From an uncultured bacterium (GTDB taxonomy: Bacteria; Bdellovibrionota_C; UBA2361; CAKMMH01): 14,745 nt of DNA. Below, piece by piece: positions 1 through 8,103 of this stretch (positions within the stretch are counted from its first letter, which is position 1; every line of letters starts with the position of its first letter). The translations under genes and the position numbers were made by a program. Location of the stretch: assembly GCA_927798255.1 (NCBI GenBank), contig CAKMMH010000024.1, forward strand, positions 1-14,745, given 5' to 3'. Below the pieces are notes generated by a model. The model did no database searches, was not told where the DNA came from, and saw only the letters and a program-made list of their open reading frames with translations.

Positions 1-82
1 CTCATAATTATAAAAATCTAACTCAAAAAAACTTTAATTAATTCCGATATTTTTGGTAGTGAGTATATATTTAAAATTTTTT

Positions 83-95
83 GGAGCTAAAAGTG
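83..95 (+). promoter_or_regulatory. Ribosome binding site and GTG start that decide the pilB start
   Basis: GGAG at 83-86 is followed by a six-base spacer and GTG at 93-95. The upstream in-frame TTG at 81 overlaps this site and has no purine-rich element at a useful distance, so GTG 93 is the better start. Confidence 0.65.
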
Positions 96-1787
96 TCATC
101 ACGAATTGGTGATTTATTATTACAAAATGGATTAATTACGCAGAAAGACTTAGATGATTGGTTAAGTACAAACTCTAGTTCTCCTAGCTTTATTGGTGCA
201 CACTTTGTTGAATCTGGACTAGTTTCTGAAAAAAGATATTTAGATATTTTAAGTTCTCAATTTGAAACAGAAATTATTAATTTAGATAATGTAACTTTTG
301 ACGATGAAATATTAAATCTCATTCCTTATTCTGTATATAAAAAATATGGCGTGCTTCCTGTTGAAAAAACTGCAGGTAAAATAACTGTCGCAATGATTGA
401 TCCAACAAACATCGCAGCACTTAATGATATAAAATTCATAACAGGACTTGAAGTAGATGTTAAGCTTGCATCTCCTATAAAAATGCAAGCTATGCAAGAA
501 AAATTATTTGAAAAGAAAGTTTCTTATGAAAGTATTATTGATGATTTAGAAGAACAAAATATCGAATACATTAAAGATGATGAAAATATAAACATCTCTG
601 AACTCGAAAGACAAACAGAAGATGCACCTGTAGTAAAATTAGTAAACGCTGTTTTAACTGATGCAATCAAAAAAGGAGCATCAGATATTCATATTGAACC
701 TTACGAAAAAGCATTTAGAGTTCGTTTTAGAATTGATGGGGTGTTATATGAAATAATGAAACTTCCATTAAATTTAAAGAATGCTATCACTTCGAGAATA
801 AAAATTATGGCAAATCTTGATATCGCTGAACGAAGACTTCCGCAAGATGGCAGAATAAAATTAAAGCTTCATGATAGTAAAGAAATGGATTTCCGTGTAA
901 ACGTTATTCCTACGCTTTTTGGTGAGAAAGTTTGTTTAAGACTTCTAGACTCAAATAATTTACAGCTTGACATGACAAAACTTGGGTTCACCGAAACTCA
1001 GCTTAGTGATTTTAAAGAAGCAATAATGAAACCATTTGGAATGATTTTAGTTACAGGTCCTACTGGGTCTGGAAAAACAACGACGCTTTATTCGGCATTA
1101 TCTGAATTAAATCAAATAGGTTCTAATATAAGCACAGCAGAAGATCCAGTTGAGTTTAATCTTATGGGAATAAATCAATGCCAAATGAATGATGACATAG
1201 GGTTTAATTTTGCAAGTGCTTTAAGAGCATTTTTAAGACAAGACCCAGATATAATAATGGTTGGTGAGATAAGAGATTTTGAAACTGCACAAATTGCAAT
1301 TAAAGCTTCCCTTACAGGTCACCTTGTGCTTTCTACACTTCATACAAATGATGCCCCATCGACAATTAATAGATTAATTGATATGGGAATTGAACCTTTT
1401 TTAGTTGCTTCTTCGACAAATTTAGTGTTAGCTCAGCGTCTTGCAAGAAGAATTTGTCCTTATTGTAAAGTTGATGACACAGAAGTTACAAAAGATTTAC
1501 TTATTCACGCAGGAGTAAGTGAAGATGAGGTAGCAAATTTTTCATGCAAACGAGGAATAGGTTGTGAAGAGTGCTCAGGAACTGGTTATAAAGGACGTAT
1601 TGCTCTTTATGAAGTTATGCCAATAAGAGAACAAGTTTCTGAATTAATTTTAAAAGGAGCAAATAGCTCAGAAATAAAAAAGATGGCAAAATCTCTAGGT
1701 ATGATGACTTTAAGAGATAGCGCACTTTTAAGATTAAAAGAAGGGCTAACATCATATGAAGAAGTTGTAAGAGTAACTACATTATAG
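93..1787 (+). CDS. pilB: Type IVa pilus assembly ATPase PilB (GspE/PilB family)
   Basis: Hexameric cytoplasmic ATPase that drives pilus extension through the PilC platform. In numbering from the upstream TTG at 81, an MshEN/T2SSE_N domain covers about 6-145, followed by an N2 domain (about 180-290, containing ASDIHIEP) and the ATPase core. Walker A is GPTGSGKT at 326-333, the Walker B region IIMVGEIRD has Glu396, and a His-box region GHLVLSTLHT follows. A zinc tetracysteine is formed by C459, C462, C495 and C498. Length is normal for PilB. The ORF opens at TTG 81, but GGAG at 83-86 lies inside that extension, six bases before a GTG at 93. I therefore place the start at 93, giving 564 aa beginning (V)SSRIGDLL. 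It is followed by pilC after 55 bases. The family call is very secure; PilB is preferred over GspE or MshE mainly because of general similarity and the adjacent pilC. Confidence 0.95.
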   Translation: MSSRIGDLLLQNGLITQKDLDDWLSTNSSSPSFIGAHFVESGLVSEKRYLDILSSQFETEIINLDNVTFDDEILNLIPYSVYKKYGVLPVEKTAGKITVAMIDPTNIAALNDIKFITGLEVDVKLASPIKMQAMQEKLFEKKVSYESIIDDLEEQNIEYIKDDENINISELERQTEDAPVVKLVNAVLTDAIKKGASDIHIEPYEKAFRVRFRIDGVLYEIMKLPLNLKNAITSRIKIMANLDIAERRLPQDGRIKLKLHDSKEMDFRVNVIPTLFGEKVCLRLLDSNNLQLDMTKLGFTETQLSDFKEAIMKPFGMILVTGPTGSGKTTTLYSALSELNQIGSNISTAEDPVEFNLMGINQCQMNDDIGFNFASALRAFLRQDPDIIMVGEIRDFETAQIAIKASLTGHLVLSTLHTNDAPSTINRLIDMGIEPFLVASSTNLVLAQRLARRICPYCKVDDTEVTKDLLIHAGVSEDEVANFSCKRGIGCEECSGTGYKGRIALYEVMPIREQVSELILKGANSSEIKKMAKSLGMMTLRDSALLRLKEGLTSYEEVVRVTTL

Positions 1788-1842
1788 GAAGTATTAAAAC
1801 TGTAATGTATGGTTTTATAGAAATTTTTAAGGATTAAAATTT

Positions 1843-3063
1843 ATGCCTATTTTTTTGTGGGAAGGAAAAGATTCAAGAGGACAGACTATTTCAGGTGAAC
1901 TTGAAGCAACAGATAAAATTGCCGTATTTAATTTATTAAAAGCAAGGAAAATTACCGCAAACACTAATAAAATAAGAGAAAAGGGCGCCGGAATGAATAA
2001 AGAAATTAAAATCCCTTTTCTTGGAGCTAAAATTAAGCAAAAAGATATTTCAATTTTTACTCGTCAATTTTCAACAATGATTGATGCGGGGCTTCCTCTT
2101 GTTCAAGGCTTAAGTATTCTTTCAAAGCAGAATCCCAATCCTAAAATGAAAGCGATGCTTGAATCTATTAAAGAAGAAGTAGAGTCTGGAAAAACTCTTA
2201 CTGAAAGTTTAAAAAATTTTCCAAAACATTTTGACACATTATATGTAAACATGGTAGATGCTGGTGAAAATGGTGGTATCTTAGACATCATTTTAGATAG
2301 ACTTTCTGTCTATATGGAAAAATCTATAAAATTAAAAAGAGAAATCAAAACTGCACTAATTTATCCATCTGTTGTAATAAGTGCTGCAATTCTTGTCACA
2401 ACGATTTTACTTGTATTTGTAATTCCGACATTTGCAGAATTATTTGAAGATTTCGGAGCAGAACTTCCACTTCCTACACAAATTGTAATTAATATTTCAA
2501 ATTTTTTTGTTAAATATTTTTTTGTAATATCTGGAAGTTTTTTTACATCGCTTATAATATTTTTCAAATTTTCAAAGACCGATAAAGGAAAGTCTGTCTT
2601 ACATCCTATATACTTAAAACTTCCTATTTTTGGTGATTTAATTAGAAAAGTTGCTGTTGCAAGATTCACAAGAACTCTTGGTACGATGCTTTCTTCTGGT
2701 GTACCAATCTTAACGGCATTAAATATTTGTTCAAAAACTGCAGGAAATAAAGTAGTTGAAGTTACTGTTCAAAAAACACGTGTTGCAATTTCAGAAGGAA
2801 AACAAATGGCAGATACCTTAAGTGAATCCAATGTTTTTCCTCCAATGGTAACACAAATGATAGGCGTCGGAGAAACAAGTGGTGCGCTTGATAAAATGCT
2901 CGAGAAAGTTGCTATATTTTATGAAGAAGAAGTTGATAATGCAGTTGGCGCGTTAAAGCAATTAATTGAGCCACTTATGATTTTATTTTTAGGTGTCATT
3001 ATTGGTGGGCTTGTTATTGCGATGTATTTACCGATATTTAAGCTTGGTGCCGTTACCGGCTAA
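1843..3063 (+). CDS. pilC: Type IVa pilus inner-membrane platform protein PilC
   Basis: Polytopic inner-membrane protein on which the PilB ATPase acts to insert pilin subunits. The 406 residues match the usual PilC length. There are two T2SSF domains (about 70-193 and 273-395), each opening with a similar motif (FTRQFSTMIDAGLPL and FTRTLGTMLSSGVPI). Membrane segments lie at about 171-196, 221-241 and 376-396. The N-terminal FLWEGKDSRGQTISGELEA and the C-terminal YLPIFKLGAVTG are typical of PilC. The ATG is preceded by AAGGA at 1829-1833 with a nine-base spacer. It lies 55 bases after pilB with no terminator between, so the two are probably co-transcribed. No pilT gene is visible here. The gene ends inside the left arm of the palindrome at 3061-3190. 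Confidence 0.95.
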   Translation: MPIFLWEGKDSRGQTISGELEATDKIAVFNLLKARKITANTNKIREKGAGMNKEIKIPFLGAKIKQKDISIFTRQFSTMIDAGLPLVQGLSILSKQNPNPKMKAMLESIKEEVESGKTLTESLKNFPKHFDTLYVNMVDAGENGGILDIILDRLSVYMEKSIKLKREIKTALIYPSVVISAAILVTTILLVFVIPTFAELFEDFGAELPLPTQIVINISNFFVKYFFVISGSFFTSLIIFFKFSKTDKGKSVLHPIYLKLPIFGDLIRKVAVARFTRTLGTMLSSGVPILTALNICSKTAGNKVVEVTVQKTRVAISEGKQMADTLSESNVFPPMVTQMIGVGETSGALDKMLEKVAIFYEEEVDNAVGALKQLIEPLMILFLGVIIGGLVIAMYLPIFKLGAVTG

Positions 3064-3190
3064 AAAAAAGAGGCACGGCATCGAAAAATACTTCGTTATT
3101 TTGAATGACGCTCATTCACTGTATGCTAGTACACTTTCACTCGCGTCATTCAAAAATGCCTCGTCTTTTTCGCGCCGCGCTTCTTTTTTA
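3061..3190. repeat. Large imperfect palindrome, likely bidirectional terminator between convergent genes
   Basis: Left arm 3061-3111 and right arm 3143-3190 are inverted copies with some mismatches and small gaps. The inner 13 bp (TTTTGAATGACGC at 3099-3111, GCGTCATTCAAAA at 3143-3155) are perfect. The 31-nt loop contains TGTATGCTAGTACA, itself with TGTA/TACA ends. Each strand ends the stem in a T-rich run (ttctttttta on plus, a run of eight T on minus), so it can terminate both pilC and the opposing kinase gene. Local GC is clearly above the surroundings. Its size and loop sequence also suggest a REP- or MITE-like dispersed element, but only one copy occurs in this window. Confidence 0.75.
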
Positions 3191-3206
3191 GAATGTAGCT
3201 TTCATT

Positions 3207-5096
3207 TTATTTTAATATTTCATTAACATTTAACGGCTTTTGTAAAACTTCTTTAATGCCTAATTTTTTATATTCGTTAATATCAATATCTGATTTTCCA
3301 GTACAAAGAATTACTTCTGTTTTTATTTTTTTATCATTTAAAAATTTTAATAAATCATCGACTCTTTTTGTGCCTATATAATAATCAGAAATTATCAAAT
3401 CTGTTTTATTTGATAATAAGAAATCCGACGCATTTTGAATATTATCAAATCCCTGTACCAAAAATCCTTGAAGCTCTAATAATCTTTTTGTGCTATTTAA
3501 CAAATCGACATCATCTTCTATTAAAACAATCTTATTTGTCTTTTTCTTTGCCTTAGAAGATTTTTGATTCTCATCTTTAAAAATAGGAATTGTTAATGTA
3601 AAGATAGAGCCTTTATTAACCTCTGACTCAACATCAACCATTATATCATTAAGCTCAGAAAATATTTTTACCATAAAGAGTCCTAAGCCATACCCCTCTA
3701 AGTGCTCCGCGTTATCTCCTCTTTTAAACGAAGAAAATATTTCATTTAAATTTTCTTTACTAATTCCAATCCCTGTATCTGAAACTTTTATAACAGCTTT
3801 ATTTCTAACGATATTACAAGATAACTCTACTCGTCCTTTTTGAGTATACTTTATTGCATTTGAAATTAAATTATTTATTATTTTTCTAAATTGCCTTTTA
3901 TCTACAAGGATTGAAGAATTCTTAGAGTTATCTATTAAATTTAATCCTAAATTTTTTTGCGCTGCTCTTAAACTATAATTGTTTATAAGTGTTGTTAATT
4001 CATTTTCTAAATATACTTTCTCTTTATAAACTTTTAATTCACTATTTTTATACTTAGAAAAATCAAGTAAATCATCAAGTAAAAGAGAAATAGAATCACA
4101 ATTATTTAAAGCAATTTCTATAAATTCTTTTTTATTATTCGCGTCTTGATTTATTTCAAGAAGTTTTAATACTGAAACAAGATTAGAAAGGGGAGATTTT
4201 AAATCATGAGAAACAAACTCTAAATACTCACTCTTTTTGATTGCTTCATTTGTCTTTTTTTCAATTTCCTTTTTAGCACTCTGCAATTTTAAAAAAGTAT
4301 CGTATTTTGCACCTATTTCATAAGATAAGCCATCTAAAAAATTTTCTTCTTTACCATTTGCAAAATCTAAATTCGAATCCCCAAACCATAAATAAATTAA
4401 ATCGTTACAATTATCATTTTCAACCAAATTAATTTTTTTAATTATTGCTTTCTTATAACCAAATAAAGATAAATCCTCTAATACATTTTCAACATTATAA
4501 TAATAAACTACTCCTTCTTTTATCTCTTTTTTATTAGTAATTTTATTTAAAAATAATTGCTTTATAAACATTGATACATGTTTATTTGAAGAAAGAGAAC
4601 TTACGGCAAATGAATCAAAAGTATTAGGATTATAGTAAAAAAGAACAATAGCATTTTTTTGATAAAATCCAGAAAGGATATTTAAAATACTTCTAAAAAA
4701 CTCTTCCTTACTCCTATCTGGGTCAACATCTAGCTTTTTTAAAAAATTTATTGGATTTTTAAATTCATCTTTATTATATTTATCATTATCTTTTTTTAAT
4801 GATAAAATTTTTCTTTCCAAAAAAGTAAAATATTCATTTAAAGCGTTTCCAAGTGGAGTACAAAAACTAATATTATCCTTTTTTCTAGTATAATTATTAA
4901 ACGTTGTCACAAAGTTTTTAAAATTATTGCAAAAATTACTAACATCATATAGGCATAGCATACTGATTGCTAAAATTGGATACACAAGACAAACAGTCCA
5001 AAGCAATTCATCGTTATCAGATTTAAAAAATGCTATTATTGTTATTATTATCACAATTACAATAAGTAAAATTTTTACATTTCTTAAAAACTTCAT
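3207..5096 (-). CDS. Hybrid sensor histidine kinase with C-terminal receiver domain
   Basis: Membrane-bound two-component kinase of 629 aa. Two membrane segments lie near the N-terminus (about 7-23 and 32-50) with almost no periplasmic part. An unrecognised sensor region follows (about 110-275, perhaps GAF-like), then a coiled-coil linker (270-290). The HisKA domain has His297 in FVSHDLKSPL. The HATPase domain has N-box Asn413 (NLISNAIKYT), G1 DTGIGI at 440-445 and G2 GYGLGLF at 468-474. The receiver (about 522-629) has the acidic pair Asp528/Asp529, phospho-acceptor Asp571 (IISDYYIG), Thr599 and Lys620-Pro621. All catalytic residues are present, so it should autophosphorylate and relay to its own receiver. 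No HPt or DNA-binding partner is in the window. It is last in the Tad operon, 26 bases after the 366-aa gene, so it is probably co-transcribed. The signal sensed is unknown. Confidence 0.93.
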   Translation of the reverse strand: MKFLRNVKILLIVIVIIITIIAFFKSDNDELLWTVCLVYPILAISMLCLYDVSNFCNNFKNFVTTFNNYTRKKDNISFCTPLGNALNEYFTFLERKILSLKKDNDKYNKDEFKNPINFLKKLDVDPDRSKEEFFRSILNILSGFYQKNAIVLFYYNPNTFDSFAVSSLSSNKHVSMFIKQLFLNKITNKKEIKEGVVYYYNVENVLEDLSLFGYKKAIIKKINLVENDNCNDLIYLWFGDSNLDFANGKEENFLDGLSYEIGAKYDTFLKLQSAKKEIEKKTNEAIKKSEYLEFVSHDLKSPLSNLVSVLKLLEINQDANNKKEFIEIALNNCDSISLLLDDLLDFSKYKNSELKVYKEKVYLENELTTLINNYSLRAAQKNLGLNLIDNSKNSSILVDKRQFRKIINNLISNAIKYTQKGRVELSCNIVRNKAVIKVSDTGIGISKENLNEIFSSFKRGDNAEHLEGYGLGLFMVKIFSELNDIMVDVESEVNKGSIFTLTIPIFKDENQKSSKAKKKTNKIVLIEDDVDLLNSTKRLLELQGFLVQGFDNIQNASDFLLSNKTDLIISDYYIGTKRVDDLLKFLNDKKIKTEVILCTGKSDIDINEYKKLGIKEVLQKPLNVNEILK

Positions 5097-5122
5097 CTTA
5101 GTTTTACATCCTTTAAATGTTT

Positions 5123-6223
5123 TTATTTATATAAATTTTTAACAACATCACATAAGTATTCACACGTAAAATTATTATCAATATAATAATCAACGCCCAT
5201 TAAATATGCTTCAACTTCTTTTATACCATCAAAATCAATTAAGATATTTTTTGATTTTGATTTATGCGACCTAAATAATTTATGTTCCTTCTTAAGAGCA
5301 TCTGTCGATAAACAAATTACTACTAATTTAAATTTATAATTTTTGTAATCATTATATAAATCGAATAAATTTGAATAATTTTTTGTATTAAATTGTATAC
5401 TTTTTAAATAATTATTAATTTTTTCAGACATTTGCTCGTCGCTTGTAACAACTGCAATATTATTTTGCATTGCTAGGATTTTTTTAGGTATAGACCATTT
5501 TAAAATTATTGTACCTTTTTCATTTATTACATTTAACTTTCTACTTTTAAAAAATTTATCTTTATTAAATCCTACAATAAAATTAGAAGATAACTTATTC
5601 CAAAACTCATTAATATCTTGATTTATAATTTGACCTCGTTTCCAATTATCATCGATATCTTTTATGTTATAAAAAACCTTATTTTCAAATTTTTCAAAAA
5701 TTATATTAGATATTCCTTTTTCTTCTATTTCAATTATTAAAGCTTTTATTGTTTCAAAAAAAGCATCTTCGTTATCATTTGTTACATCATTTTCAACCAA
5801 TGAATCCAAAAAAGTACTTAAATCACCACCAGTTGTTAAAAATATTTTAACATTTGAGGGAATATTAAATTTAGTGTTTATTAAAAAAGGGTTTGATGTA
5901 ATTAAAATTTTTAACTTCTGTTCTTTTATTATTGGGCAAAAACCATATTTTTTTAATACATCTAAATTTTTAATGCTTTTAATGATGCTCCCCTTATCAA
6001 GATTATCAAAATTTTCTATATACTCTATGCCACAATAAGTTTTAATTTTTTCAAAAACATCTTTTTTGGGAATATTTAAATAATTTATAAAGAAATCTAA
6101 ATAATATCTTTTGTCAATTTTATCATTAAATAAATTATCATTAACTAAATTAGGATATAAAGTATCTATTAATTCCTTTAATGAGTGAATATTATGTTTT
6201 GTTAAAGTTAAAAAATCTTTCAT
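5123..6223 (-). CDS. Unrecognised protein: degenerate PilB/GspE N-terminal region plus pseudo-receiver
   Basis: 366 aa, no signal peptide or membrane segment, very rich in Asn, Lys and Ile. Residues about 41-140 resemble the MshEN/T2SSE_N domain of PilB: KKYGFCPIIKEQKLKILITS (91-110) parallels KKYGVLPVEK...KITVAMID in the PilB of this window. Residues 152-190 (ISNIIFEKFENKVFYNI) resemble the PilB N2 segment ASDIHIEPYEKAFRVRF. There is no Walker A, Walker B or His box, so it cannot be an ATPase. Residues about 254-366 look like a CheY fold (IAVVTSDEQ, KLVVICLS, NILIDFDG) in which Thr260/Ser261 replace the acidic pair and no Asp sits at the phospho-acceptor site. The ATG shares its A with the tadE stop (TAATG) and has no Shine-Dalgarno, so translation should be coupled to tadE. 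The domain reading is inferred by eye; a regulator or scaffold of the pilus machine is plausible, but no function is proven. Confidence 0.85.
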   Translation of the reverse strand: MKDFLTLTKHNIHSLKELIDTLYPNLVNDNLFNDKIDKRYYLDFFINYLNIPKKDVFEKIKTYCGIEYIENFDNLDKGSIIKSIKNLDVLKKYGFCPIIKEQKLKILITSNPFLINTKFNIPSNVKIFLTTGGDLSTFLDSLVENDVTNDNEDAFFETIKALIIEIEEKGISNIIFEKFENKVFYNIKDIDDNWKRGQIINQDINEFWNKLSSNFIVGFNKDKFFKSRKLNVINEKGTIILKWSIPKKILAMQNNIAVVTSDEQMSEKINNYLKSIQFNTKNYSNLFDLYNDYKNYKFKLVVICLSTDALKKEHKLFRSHKSKSKNILIDFDGIKEVEAYLMGVDYYIDNNFTCEYLCDVVKNLYK

Positions 6224-6753
6224 TATGATAAATTTTCAAATTCGTAAGTTACTAATAATTTTTTTGTAATATTTATTTTTCTTGGCATAACCTTTAAAAA
6301 GTCATAACCATAGCGTCTATTTTTTAAAAAATCTATTTTTCCATTAATGACAACAAAATACTTTTTATCTAAGTCATAATTAACATGAATATTTTCTTGA
6401 TTTCTGTTGTTTTCTATTTGCAGAGTCCCTTTATATGTTGCCTCTAATCCATTATAATTATTTTTTAAGTTATTAATTTTTTGACGAATTACATCATTAA
6501 TATCATCTAAATTTTTCACTTTAAAATTATTATCTAACTTTATTGCAAATTCTTTTCTATTTCCAAATTCATTATTAATTCTTTCTTCAAGCGTATAACT
6601 AATCCTATAGTAATCCATGATTCCCATAATTTCAAAAATAAATGGAAATAAGAAAACTAAAGCTACCATTGATTCTAAAAATGCAAGCCCTAATTCATTA
6701 TGTTTAATATTTTGAAATTTATTTTGTTTTTGTTTCATTCTTATTATCTCCAT
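6223..6753 (-). CDS. tadE: TadE-like minor pseudopilin
   Basis: Small pilin-like protein of the Tad secretion system. Residues 18-45 carry the TadE signature: HNELG, then LAFLESMVALVFLFPF, then EIMGIMDY. This includes a clean class IV prepilin site, G22^LAFLE with Glu27 at mature position +5, so a Tad-type peptidase should cleave it. The mature hydrophobic helix is followed by a poorly conserved Asn/Lys-rich domain, and 176 aa is a usual TadE length. The ATG at 6753 overlaps the tadG end by 10 bases and has GAGGGG about five bases upstream. An alternative ATG at 6738, just after the tadG stop and nine bases after GGAG, would drop five residues. TadF is a possible alternative name; the family call is secure. 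Confidence 0.82.
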   Translation of the reverse strand: MEIIRMKQKQNKFQNIKHNELGLAFLESMVALVFLFPFIFEIMGIMDYYRISYTLEERINNEFGNRKEFAIKLDNNFKVKNLDDINDVIRQKINNLKNNYNGLEATYKGTLQIENNRNQENIHVNYDLDKKYFVVINGKIDFLKNRRYGYDFLKVMPRKINITKKLLVTYEFENLS

Positions 6754-8099
6754 ATAGACCCCTCTTTTTTATTTAACCAGAGTAATCTAAAAAGATAATC
6801 TTTAAGTTCTTCTTCTGATTCTTTACTTATAACTAATATTTTTATATGTGATGTATTTAAATTATTATGAAAAATATCTTTTTTTGTCGAATGAGTATTT
6901 TTTAATAGAACAAAAATTACATTTATATTTAAATTAACATTTTTAGCTATACTTTCAAATTTATTAACTTCGGCTTGCAAATCACCTTCTTTGTCATAAA
7001 GATTAGAAGTAAAAATAATTAAATTCTTTCTTAAACTAGTAGTATCGGAAAACCTATCTTTTCTATTTTGAGCTGCCATTAAAGTTTTCATTGAGTAATC
7101 AAAAACATTTAAAAAATCTGCATTATTAACGTGAACAGGTATAGACCAAACGGAAGTTTTTATACTTGAATATAAATCATCAGATATAACATCACTGCTA
7201 ATATCGTGTATGTCATAATTATTTAAATTTTTAGGAATAGAATACTTATCAATTTCATTACCTATAATTGATGCGTTATAGCAAGAAGTGCTTGAAAAAC
7301 CATCATCATCTGTGTAGGAAAAAAATTTTGCTTCTTTGTTATCAAAATTTGCCTTTGCAATATCTTTTAAAGTTTCAAAATCTCTTGAATAATTTCCTCC
7401 AGGATATGTTGCAACACCAATAGAATTTAATTTAACACTTCCCAAAAAATAATACGTTTCTAAAAGAAGGTTCTTGAGCGGTAAAAAAACTTCATTAAAA
7501 CATTGCTGAGTATAATACCTAGGATTACCAAATTCTTCTTCATTTTGATTAAAATAAATAGCTGCCGGCCACTGTCCTTCACTTCCCCATAAATTATTTA
7601 CATCTCTTGGGGCATTATAGGAATTTCTATCAAGTAATAATAAGTAATCACTAACACTAGGAGATGCAAAAGAATATGCTGAAACAGGATAATATATAGC
7701 AGGAATATTAAGCTTATTATTTTTTTGTGAAATATAATTAAATACATTTGAGAATACCATTGCATGATCTCTATGATATTTAACTTCAATCCCAGTATCA
7801 TTAACATTTACAGTATAATAATTACTATCAACACCATGCTTATTTAAGTAATCAATAGTAGCGACCTTTGCTTGATCTTTATATGGGAATACTTTTACTC
7901 CTTGCAAAGTTGCTTCATCTAATATATGTTGAATTCCTCTTCTTTTAGTATAAATTGATGCGACATCAAAAGTTATAGCTAATAGAAACGATAATATAGG
8001 AAATACAAAAAGCGCGTAAAATATTATATTATAACCTTTTTGGTTATTTAAATGTTTTTTTATTATGTTCAAAAAATTTTTACCTAAGCTTATACTCAT
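6744..8099 (-). CDS. tadG: TadG-like Tad pilus envelope protein with degenerate vWA-like domain
   Basis: TadG is an envelope protein of Tad systems with an N-terminal TadE-like helix and usually a vWA domain. Here NNQKGYNIIFYALFVFPILS begins the hydrophobic helix, then FDVASIYTKRRGIQHILDEA matches the TadG pattern of small residues after the helix. A vWA-like domain begins at DYLLLLDRNSYN, where the MIDAS motif DxSxS is reduced to D-R-N-S-Y, so metal binding is doubtful. A central Tyr/Asn/Ser-rich region follows. The longest frame begins at a GTG (8129) inside tadC. I prefer the ATG at 8099, four bases after the tadC stop, which gives 451 aa and a normal leader; neither start has a good Shine-Dalgarno. 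It overlaps tadE by 10 bases. The assignment rests on the N-terminus, order and size. Confidence 0.75.
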   Translation of the reverse strand: MSISLGKNFLNIIKKHLNNQKGYNIIFYALFVFPILSFLLAITFDVASIYTKRRGIQHILDEATLQGVKVFPYKDQAKVATIDYLNKHGVDSNYYTVNVNDTGIEVKYHRDHAMVFSNVFNYISQKNNKLNIPAIYYPVSAYSFASPSVSDYLLLLDRNSYNAPRDVNNLWGSEGQWPAAIYFNQNEEEFGNPRYYTQQCFNEVFLPLKNLLLETYYFLGSVKLNSIGVATYPGGNYSRDFETLKDIAKANFDNKEAKFFSYTDDDGFSSTSCYNASIIGNEIDKYSIPKNLNNYDIHDISSDVISDDLYSSIKTSVWSIPVHVNNADFLNVFDYSMKTLMAAQNRKDRFSDTTSLRKNLIIFTSNLYDKEGDLQAEVNKFESIAKNVNLNINVIFVLLKNTHSTKKDIFHNNLNTSHIKILVISKESEEELKDYLFRLLWLNKKEGSIWR

Positions 8100-8103
8100 C
8101 AAA

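Noticed and set aside
1..80. Promoter for pilB
   Set aside because: TATATA/TATATT near 64-71 could be a -10, but no convincing -35 is present and the window edge cuts off the upstream gene context.
1795..1817. Hairpin TAAAACT / GGTTTTA between pilB and pilC
   Set aside because: 7-bp AT-rich stem with one wobble and no U-run, so not a terminator; probably chance.
2993..3226. Plus-strand open frame of 77 codons overlapping the pilC end and the palindrome
   Set aside because: It overlaps pilC in another frame and is translated mostly from the inverted repeat; no ribosome binding site or family resemblance.
7598..7807. Minus-strand open frame of 69 codons inside tadG
   Set aside because: Out-of-frame shadow; its hydrophobic look follows from AT-rich codons.
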